Source of the DNA: Planctomycetaceae bacterium
GTDB taxonomy: Bacteria > Planctomycetota > Planctomycetia > Pirellulales > Thermoguttaceae
Reading direction: 5' to 3'
DNA length: 7,569 bases
NCBI GenBank assembly: GCA_031256755.1
Contig: JAIRPZ010000162.1
Location: 1 to 7,569 of the forward strand
Part shown: piece by piece, positions 1 through 4,271 of the stretch
How the letters are laid out: each line of letters begins with the position of its first letter
Position numbering within the stretch: the first letter of the stretch is position 1
Position numbers and translations under genes: made by a program
Notes under the pieces: model-generated
Told to the model about the DNA's origin: nothing
Databases searched by the model: none
What the model saw: only the letters and a program-made list of their open reading frames with translations

Positions 1-373
1 TATAGTAATTACCTGCGGATGTGACCAGCGAAGTCCCGTCATTAAGAAGGTTATGCGCATAAATCGGATCGGGCATTGCCGCCGGAATCGCGGCACTTTG
101 CGGTGCGGCTTGCTGCGCAACAGCATTACTGTAAGCGTTGTACTCAATGTATGTATCACTGGAATTGTACGGCGGTTCGTAATCATCGTTGTCGTCATAA
201 GGATCATCAAACGGCGAGGCGGAGAGAAAGTCCCGTTCTTCAAGAACTTCGATCCGGCAAATATGAAACGTATTCGTGCGGTACGAATTTTTCTCTTGTT
301 TTTGATCGCGGTAAGCCAAATAAAGCAGGACACCGGAACAGCCAACAATAACGACTAGAAGCAAATAGAGCAT
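1..373 (-). CDS. Partial gene: N-terminally membrane-anchored, Asp/Tyr-rich protein of unknown function
   Basis: The frame is open from an ATG at 373 to the left window edge (124 codons, no stop), so the 3' end is missing. Residues 2-20 form a hydrophobic helix (LYLLLVVIVGCSGVLLYLA) followed by a basic, polar stretch (YRDQKQEK). This suggests an N-terminal membrane anchor with the rest cytoplasmic by the positive-inside rule. IVGC around residues 9-12 resembles a lipobox, but the n-region has no basic residue and is very short, so I favour a plain anchor. After the helix comes an acidic, low-complexity region rich in Asp, Tyr, Pro and Asn (about residues 55-85), then an Ala/Gln/Pro-rich stretch. 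A TAG lies in frame upstream and no other ATG lies between it and 373, which supports this start. No Shine-Dalgarno is visible, and the start codon sits inside a 12-bp inverted repeat. I do not recognise the family. Translation on the opposite strand here gives only Arg-rich shadow frames. Confidence 0.72.
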   Translation of the reverse strand, partial: MLYLLLVVIVGCSGVLLYLAYRDQKQEKNSYRTNTFHICRIEVLEERDFLSASPFDDPYDDNDDYEPPYNSSDTYIEYNAYSNAVAQQAAPQSAAIPAAMPDPIYAHNLLNDGTSLVTSAGNYY

Positions 374-386
374 TGTTATTGTTGGC
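341..386 (-). promoter_or_regulatory. 12-bp perfect inverted repeat enclosing the start codon of the left-edge gene
   Basis: GCCAACAATAAC at 341-352 is the exact reverse complement of GTTATTGTTGGC at 375-386, with 22 nt between. In the minus-strand mRNA the AUG at 373-371 falls at the 5' edge of the loop, and the downstream arm encodes residues of the membrane helix. A stem here could limit ribosome access, like a temperature- or factor-sensitive start-site hairpin. The repeat is seen directly; the regulatory role is inferred. Confidence 0.45.
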
Positions 387-420
387 AGAGGAGGAAATTG
401 CCGAAAAAACTAATTTTCTG

Positions 421-448
421 ATTTTAGCATTTTGCGGAAAATCCGCAA
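421..448 (-). promoter_or_regulatory. Weak candidate promoter for the left-edge gene
   Basis: Reading the minus strand, TTGCGG (448-443), a 16-nt spacer and TAAAAT (426-421) resemble a sigma-70 promoter. The -10 matches 5 of 6 bases but the -35 is poor. A start near 414 would leave a leader of about 40 nt before the ATG at 373. The -35 lies inside the small hairpin at 432-448, so the match may be accidental. Confidence 0.28.
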
Positions 449-476
449 GCAGAGAGCGGCGGGCGGTTTCGCCGCT
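432..476 (-). terminator. Two hairpins after priA, possible terminator
   Basis: Within the 135-nt spacer after priA, AGCGGCG (455-461) pairs with CGCCGCT (470-476) around an 8-nt loop, and TTGCGGA (432-438) pairs with TCCGCAA (442-448) around a 3-nt loop. Neither is followed by a clear U-run on the minus strand, so they are not classical intrinsic terminators. They may protect the 3' end or slow polymerase. Nothing else is seen between 374 and 508 apart from the promoter-like site. Confidence 0.3.
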
Positions 477-508
477 TGTCTAATCCTCCGATGACACTCC
501 GCACGCAT

Positions 509-2857
509 TTACTGCATATCGACCGGATCAACATCAATGATCCACTGCACATCCGGCGGCGTTTTCAGCGGTAAAGAAACCGACCGGACGTGTTCCCGAA
601 GCCGGCTGCCCTCCGGTGAATGAAGATGAATATGAAACCGGTAAAAGTTCCGCAACTTTGCAAACGGCGCAGGAGCAGGACCTAAAATACGCAGAGGAAA
701 CCGGTCAACTGCAAGACGTTCTGCAAACATCTTTGCAAACGTGAACGTTTTTGTTTCATTTTCTCCGCGGACAACAATCCGAATCATCTGACTAAACGGC
801 GGGTAGCCCAAGAGTTTCCGTACCGGTAATTCCTGACGGACAAACCTTTCGTAATCATGTTTCGCCGCCGCTAAAATTGCCGGATGGTCAGGGCTGAACG
901 TTTGAATAATCACCCGTCCTCCTTTTTCTCCTCTGCCGGTTCGTCCGGCGACCTGCGTGATCAAATGAAACGTCCGCTCCGAAGCCCGGAAGTCCGGCAA
1001 ATGCAACGCAGTATCCGCATTGATTACGCCGACCAGCGTCACGTTCGGAAAGTCCAGTCCTTTGGCAATCATCTGCGTCCCCAAAAGAATCTGCACATTT
1101 CCGTTACGGAATTGCGACAACGCTCTTTCGTGTGCGCCGGGACCCTGCATCGTATCCGTATCCATCCGCAGCACCGCCGCCTGCGGAAACCGGGCTTTGA
1201 TCTCCAATTCCAACTTCTGCGTCCCGAAACCGGTGTAGCGGATACCGCTGAACCGGCATTGCGGACACGCTGCCGGTGCGGGAATCTGATAATCGCAGTA
1301 ATGGCACAACGCAATCTCTTCCGTTTTATGATGCGTGAGTGAAATATCGCAGTGCGGACATTTCACCGCTTCGCCGCATGCAGGACATTGAATTTGCGTG
1401 GAAAAGCCGCGCCGGTTCAAAAGCAGAATGATCTGTCCTTTGCCGATGAGCGTTTCGTGAATCGCCTGATGCAGTTGCCGGTGAATCGCCCCGCGGGTTG
1501 TCCGGTTCCGCACTTCTTCCCGCAGATCAACAATTTCAACCTGCGGCATCGGAAGGTTTTTCACACGGTGCGGCATGGAAAGCATGACCGTCATTGACCG
1601 GTTGCCGGCGGAAGACGTTTGAGTTTTATCACCGGCAGGGATTTCTGTTTGCGGCAGTGTGATGCTGTTCGTCCACGTTTCCAAAGACGGCGTAGCGGAA
1701 CCGAGAACAAGCGGTATTTGTTCGAGTTCAGCACGCTTGCAGGCAACATCGCGGGCATGATAACGGGGCGAAGAATCCTGCTTAAACGAGTTTTCATGTT
1801 CTTCGTCAATGACGATCAATCCAAGCCGGGGGAGCGGTGCAAAGACGGCACTTCGTGCGCCGACAACGACTTGTACCTGTCCGGCGGCGATGTGCGACCA
1901 CTGCCGGTGCCGCTCCGCATCGGTTAAATGCGAATGAAGCACTGCCACATGCGGAAACCGGTTCTGAAAACGTCCGACTGTCTGCGGTGTTAAACTGATT
2001 TCCGGTACGAGAACGATGGCTTGCTTCTGCTGCCGGACAACTTCATGGATCGCCTGAATGTACACTTCGGTTTTTCCGCTGCCGGTGACACCGTGTAACA
2101 AAAATGTTTCGTGCTGCCGTTTTTGAATAGACGAAACAATCGCGGAAAGGGCTTGCTGCTGTGCGGCGGTCAGCGGATAACGGTCAGCGTCCGGCGGCAG
2201 TGCGGAATGTTGCCGGCTGTCTGTCTGCCATTGATTGTTATTCCGCCGGATTGTTTTTGTTTCAATAAATCCGAACCGCTTCAAAGCATCAATCGGCACG
2301 GCGGAACATTTTGCTGCACGCTGTAATTCCTGCGCTGTCAGCGGTTCCGGTGCTTGCCGGAGCGTTTCGAGAACATGCTGTTGTTTTGCGGTCAGCGGTG
2401 CTTTTGTTTGCGGCTGAATGCCGGCAAACAGCACCGTTGTAAGCCGCGTACCGGCGCGGCTTCGTACACCGGCAGGCAGTACGGCTTCGAGAACCTGTCC
2501 GACCGGACAAAGATAATAAGCGGCGATCCATCGGGTCAGGTCGAGCATTTTATCGCCGATAAGCCGCTGCTCATCAAGCAAAGCGTGAACCGGTTTCAGT
2601 TTTACATTTGTTTCGGCAAGTCCCCACGGCTGAATGTCAATGCAGTATCCGGCTTGCGGACGGTTGCCTTTGCCGAGCGGAACGAGAACCCGCATACCGG
2701 GTTCGAGCGAACCGGCAAGGTGATTGGGAACGAGATAATCGAGAGCGGCATCATAACCGGCGGGAAAGACAACTTTGGCGATCTTCCGGTTTTTGCGATC
2801 ATCAATTTCCCAAGGAGGCAACGGCGGCGGTTCTGCGGTGAAAAGAGAGGGCTGCAT
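509..2857 (-). CDS. priA: Primosomal protein N' (replication restart DNA helicase PriA)
   Basis: PriA is a 3'-to-5' superfamily 2 helicase that binds stalled forks and D-loops in the cytoplasm and reloads the replicative helicase. From the ATG at 2857 the product has 782 residues, against about 730 in E. coli. The N-terminal DNA-binding domain covers roughly residues 24-150. Walker A GVTGSGKT is at 256-263, the DEEH box at 351-354, and the SAT motif at 387-389. Eight cysteines in four CxxC pairs (491/494, 500/503, 518/521, 531/534) form the two zinc sites. Motif VI QVAGRTGRG is at 635-643, and the usual C-terminal domain (GPAPAPFAKLRNFYRF) follows, so the protein looks fully functional. The frame extends upstream to a GTG at 3028, but those 57 residues look non-coding and contain an opposing promoter. 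Position 2857 is the first ATG, and the N-terminus that follows (EPPP..PPWE) fits planctomycete homologues as I recall them. About 20 extra Ser/Thr/Gln-rich residues lie after the SAT motif. Confidence 0.96.
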   Translation of the reverse strand: MQPSLFTAEPPPLPPWEIDDRKNRKIAKVVFPAGYDAALDYLVPNHLAGSLEPGMRVLVPLGKGNRPQAGYCIDIQPWGLAETNVKLKPVHALLDEQRLIGDKMLDLTRWIAAYYLCPVGQVLEAVLPAGVRSRAGTRLTTVLFAGIQPQTKAPLTAKQQHVLETLRQAPEPLTAQELQRAAKCSAVPIDALKRFGFIETKTIRRNNNQWQTDSRQHSALPPDADRYPLTAAQQQALSAIVSSIQKRQHETFLLHGVTGSGKTEVYIQAIHEVVRQQKQAIVLVPEISLTPQTVGRFQNRFPHVAVLHSHLTDAERHRQWSHIAAGQVQVVVGARSAVFAPLPRLGLIVIDEEHENSFKQDSSPRYHARDVACKRAELEQIPLVLGSATPSLETWTNSITLPQTEIPAGDKTQTSSAGNRSMTVMLSMPHRVKNLPMPQVEIVDLREEVRNRTTRGAIHRQLHQAIHETLIGKGQIILLLNRRGFSTQIQCPACGEAVKCPHCDISLTHHKTEEIALCHYCDYQIPAPAACPQCRFSGIRYTGFGTQKLELEIKARFPQAAVLRMDTDTMQGPGAHERALSQFRNGNVQILLGTQMIAKGLDFPNVTLVGVINADTALHLPDFRASERTFHLITQVAGRTGRGEKGGRVIIQTFSPDHPAILAAAKHDYERFVRQELPVRKLLGYPPFSQMIRIVVRGENETKTFTFAKMFAERLAVDRFPLRILGPAPAPFAKLRNFYRFHIHLHSPEGSRLREHVRSVSLPLKTPPDVQWIIDVDPVDMQ

Positions 2858-2865
2858 TGCCTGAT

Positions 2866-2893
2866 CATTGTACCGGTACGTTGTTCCATTACA
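2866..2893 (-). promoter_or_regulatory. Candidate priA promoter with almost no leader
   Basis: On the minus strand TTGTAA (about 2893-2888), a 16-nt spacer and TACAAT (about 2871-2866) resemble a sigma-70 promoter; the -10 matches 5 of 6 bases and the -35 4 of 6. Only about 8 nt separate the -10 from the ATG at 2857. The transcript would therefore begin within a few bases of the start codon, consistent with the lack of a good Shine-Dalgarno there. Confidence 0.4.
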
Positions 2894-2991
2894 AGGGAAC
2901 AGCCGCAACGGAAAACAGAAAGCCAGCGGGATTTTCCAAATCCGGCAACTGGCAAGGATTACGTGAACACTGCCGCTCGGTTCCCTCTCCG

Positions 2992-3020
2992 TTGACTCGA
3001 GCGGCGGAATTGCCGATAAT
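2992..3020 (+). promoter_or_regulatory. Near-consensus sigma-70 promoter driving the small membrane-protein gene
   Basis: TTGACT (2992-2997), an ideal 17-nt spacer and GATAAT (3015-3020) match 5 of 6 bases in each hexamer. Transcription would begin near 3027 and give a leader of about 50 nt to the ATG at 3077. The site lies in the 219-nt divergent spacer between priA and the small gene, which also argues against the longer GTG start of priA. Confidence 0.65.
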
Positions 3021-3076
3021 CTGAACACCGTTAAAAATACCCCGTTTTTTTGGTAAATAATACTGGTGAGATGTTA

Positions 3077-3385
3077 ATGTCTAACGTCTCGAAAAAAATA
3101 AAAGAGAAAGCAATGACAAAAAAAAGGATACTGCTAGGGCTGGGACTAATGAGTTTTTTAGTAGTCCCATCAATTGTAATTATCTGTTTCAATTACGGTT
3201 ATATGTACGAGGCTGGTGAGGTATATCTGCTCTATGTAACGCTTTTGTATATCATCGCATTCTTTGCTAAAGATCAGAGTGCGGACAAGAAGCCGATTTC
3301 CGGCGACGGTGCCGCCAAGAAACCATTCGGGGACTGGGCGGACAAGAAGCCGATCGTCTGGGGATGCGAAGATGTGCGAAAATGA
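3077..3385 (+). CDS. Small two-helix membrane protein with a KKP-repeat tail, function unknown
   Basis: The 102-residue product has a Lys-rich N-terminus (KKIKEK, TKKR), a first helix at about 18-38 (ILLGLGLMSFLVV...), a short Tyr/Glu loop, a second helix at about 49-64 (VYLLYVTLLYIIAFFA) and a hydrophilic tail. The basic N-terminus predicts both ends in the cytoplasm. The tail carries three related units: ADKKPI (69-74), AAKKPF (79-84) and ADKKPI (88-93). Possible starts are TTG 3050 and ATG 3071, 3077 and 3113. I chose 3077 because GGTGAG at 3065-3070 sits 6 nt in front. A strong promoter upstream and a strong terminator just after the stop make it a self-contained unit. By my count 3061-3240 is about 36% GC, well below priA, which hints at a separate origin. 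I recognise no family. Confidence 0.68.
   Translation: MSNVSKKIKEKAMTKKRILLGLGLMSFLVVPSIVIICFNYGYMYEAGEVYLLYVTLLYIIAFFAKDQSADKKPISGDGAAKKPFGDWADKKPIVWGCEDVRK
3281..3354 (+). repeat. Intragenic repeat encoding the KKP units
   Basis: GCGGACAAGAAGCCGAT occurs exactly at 3281-3297 and again at 3338-3354, a period of 57 nt. A diverged copy (GCCGCCAAGAAACCATTC) lies between them at 3311-3328. The two outer copies are identical at the DNA level, which suggests recent duplication or gene conversion inside the coding sequence. Confidence 0.8.
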
Positions 3386-3390
3386 GCAGT

Positions 3391-3421
3391 AAAAATGCGG
3401 ATATATTATCCGCATTTTTTT
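3391..3421. terminator. Strong bidirectional intrinsic terminator
   Basis: AAAAATGCGGATA (3391-3403) pairs perfectly over 13 bp with TATCCGCATTTTT (3407-3419) around a 3-nt loop. It is followed by T on the plus strand (run 3415-3421) and by five T on the minus strand. It begins 6 nt after the stop of the small membrane-protein gene and would also stop leftward transcription from the putative ORF at 3427-3582. Confidence 0.9.
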
Positions 3422-3426
3422 AACTA

Positions 3427-3582
3427 TCAGTATCCTTGCAGGATTTGCTGCAACGACGGATTACCTGATAATTGTTGATGCAGCGGAAATGTATTCGGAC
3501 TAAAATACACCTGAAATCCGCCGTTTTGCACCAACAAATTCTGCCCTTGTCCGTACCGGCAGGAATGTTTATGATCGGACAA
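3427..3582 (-). CDS. Possible small ORF divergent to fliJ, unknown
   Basis: A 51-codon frame runs from TTG at 3582 to TGA at 3429-3427. It fills the otherwise gene-free spacer 3386-3581 and ends just before the bidirectional terminator. The product (it contains QNLLVQNGGFQVYFSPN and ends LQQILQGY) has a normal-looking composition, Gln/Gly/Asn-rich with no transmembrane segment and one Cys, unlike the basic or Cys-rich shadows in the other frames. Against it: the start is TTG, the nearest purine stretch (GGA) is about 9 nt upstream, a stop lies just before the start, and the start overlaps the fliJ ATG. It could be a remnant of a longer gene's 3' end. I recognise no homologue. Confidence 0.25.
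   Translation of the reverse strand: MSDHKHSCRYGQGQNLLVQNGGFQVYFSPNTFPLHQQLSGNPSLQQILQGY
3547..3575 (+). promoter_or_regulatory. Candidate fliJ promoter, leaderless spacing
   Basis: TTGTCC (3547-3552), a 17-nt spacer and TATGAT (3570-3575) form a plausible sigma-70 promoter; the -10 matches 5 of 6 bases. Only 6 nt separate the -10 from the ATG at 3582, so transcription would start at or next to the A of the start codon. No sigma-28 or sigma-54 flagellar promoter is recognisable in 3422-3581. Confidence 0.42.
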
Positions 3583-4019
3583 TGTTCAAATTCCGGCTGG
3601 AACCCCTGATCACAATCCGTGAAAATGTTCGGAAAGAACGTCAGGCAGAATTGGTCAAAGCCTACGAAGCCCGGCAGAAAATCGAAAACGAACAACAGGG
3701 AATCGAGCAAGCCATCACCGAAAATATCGAAGAAGCACGGAATCAGATGCTGCCGGGAAAAGCCGTCAATATCGAACATCTGCTTTATTTCCGGCGGCAC
3801 GAAATGTTCCTTCGTGCAAAACAAAACGAGTTAGCCAAAATGGCGCAGATGATCGATGAAGAAATTGAACGCCGCCGGTTAGCCGTCATTGAAGCCGATA
3901 AAGAGTGCAAAAGCACCGAAAAACTAAAAGAATCTCAATTCAAAAAGTATACCGAAGAAGAAAGAAAAACAGAAAACAAACAAATGGACGAAATTGCCGG
4001 TTCCCGCAAAAAAGAATAA
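3582..4019 (+). CDS. fliJ: Flagellar export protein FliJ
   Basis: FliJ is a small cytoplasmic coiled coil that inserts into the FliI ATPase ring of the flagellar type III export apparatus and contacts FlhA. The product has 145 residues, close to the 147 of Salmonella. It is entirely charged and helical with heptad-like spacing and no Cys. Its N-terminus FKFRLEPLITIRENVRKERQ is the family signature (F-x-F-R-L-x-x-L-x-x-x-R), followed by long Glu/Lys/Gln-rich helices. FliJ sequences diverge widely, so the call rests on this start motif, length and coiled-coil character. The usual partner fliI is not next to it, and no other flagellar gene is in the window. No Shine-Dalgarno is at usable spacing (GGA is only 2 nt before the ATG). 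A T-rich hairpin follows the stop. Confidence 0.82.
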   Translation: MFKFRLEPLITIRENVRKERQAELVKAYEARQKIENEQQGIEQAITENIEEARNQMLPGKAVNIEHLLYFRRHEMFLRAKQNELAKMAQMIDEEIERRRLAVIEADKECKSTEKLKESQFKKYTEEERKTENKQMDEIAGSRKKE

Positions 4020-4030
4020 GCATAAAAAAG

Positions 4031-4073
4031 AAAAGGAATATCCTCCCTTTTTACAAGGAATTTGTCGGAGGAT
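4031..4073. terminator. Probable bidirectional terminator between fliJ and the small minus-strand ORF
   Basis: ATCCTCC (4040-4046) pairs with GGAGGAT (4067-4073). On the minus strand the stem is followed by ATTCCTTTTCTTTTTT, a reasonable U-rich tail. For plus-strand fliJ transcripts an alternative stem, AAAAGG (4031-4036) with CCTTTT (4046-4051), ends in a T-run. The two folds share bases and cannot form together. This fits convergent genes sharing one termination zone. Confidence 0.5.
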
Positions 4074-4228
4074 CACTTGCCGCGCCGGAACATCTGAACA
4101 ACGGCAAGCAGCACCCGCAGCGGGAAAATGATAAAAATGTGTATGAACGCCGACAGAGCGAACAGCACAACAGCGGCGATCAGCATGAAAAACAAGATTT
4201 CCATCGGCGGGGATAAGTTTGTCGGAGG
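4061..4228. repeat. 11-bp direct repeats flanking the small membrane-peptide ORF
   Basis: TTTGTCGGAGG occurs at 4061-4071 and at 4218-4228. The copies bracket the ORF at 4073-4204 almost exactly, 1 nt from its stop and 13 nt from its start. This could be a slipped duplication or the target duplication of a past insertion. The ORF shows no transposase features and an 11-mer pair could be chance. Confidence 0.4.
4073..4204 (-). CDS. Possible 43-residue hydrophobic membrane peptide
   Basis: From ATG 4204 to TGA at 4073 the product (start MEILFFMLIAAVVLF, end VVQMFRRGK) is almost wholly hydrophobic, with one or two helices and a basic C-terminus, as in small single-pass peptides. The frame stays open upstream into the end of the 801-residue gene, but those residues look like out-of-frame translation, so I take ATG 4204. 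It lies 67 nt after that gene on the same strand and is followed by a terminator, so co-transcription is likely. No Shine-Dalgarno is visible, although a TATACT at 4249-4244 could be a private -10. Its function is unknown; a structural role, or a toxin-like one, cannot be separated from sequence. Confidence 0.45.
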   Translation of the reverse strand: MEILFFMLIAAVVLFALSAFIHIFIIFPLRVLLAVVQMFRRGK

Positions 4229-4271
4229 TTTTTCAGTGCGGCAAGTATAACAGTTTTCAACTTTTCGGACA

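Noticed and set aside
53..358. Plus-strand ORFs opposite the left-edge gene
   Set aside because: They are basic, Arg/Val/Ile-rich or His/Arg-rich frames with no start signals; the minus frame has a membrane helix and is open to the edge.
884..2995. Plus-strand ORFs opposite priA (for example 884-1342 and 2354-2995)
   Set aside because: Their translations are Arg/Cys-rich without domains, as expected from frames opposite a GC-rich helicase gene with clear motifs.
2858..3028. 57-residue N-terminal extension of PriA to a GTG
   Set aside because: It has no resemblance to PriA, would overlap the strong opposing promoter at 2992-3020, and the family-like sequence starts right after the ATG at 2857.
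3420..3824. 134-codon minus-strand ORF opposite fliJ
   Set aside because: It is Phe/Cys-rich antisense translation of a Glu/Lys-rich coiled coil; only the separate frame at 3427-3582 looked protein-like.
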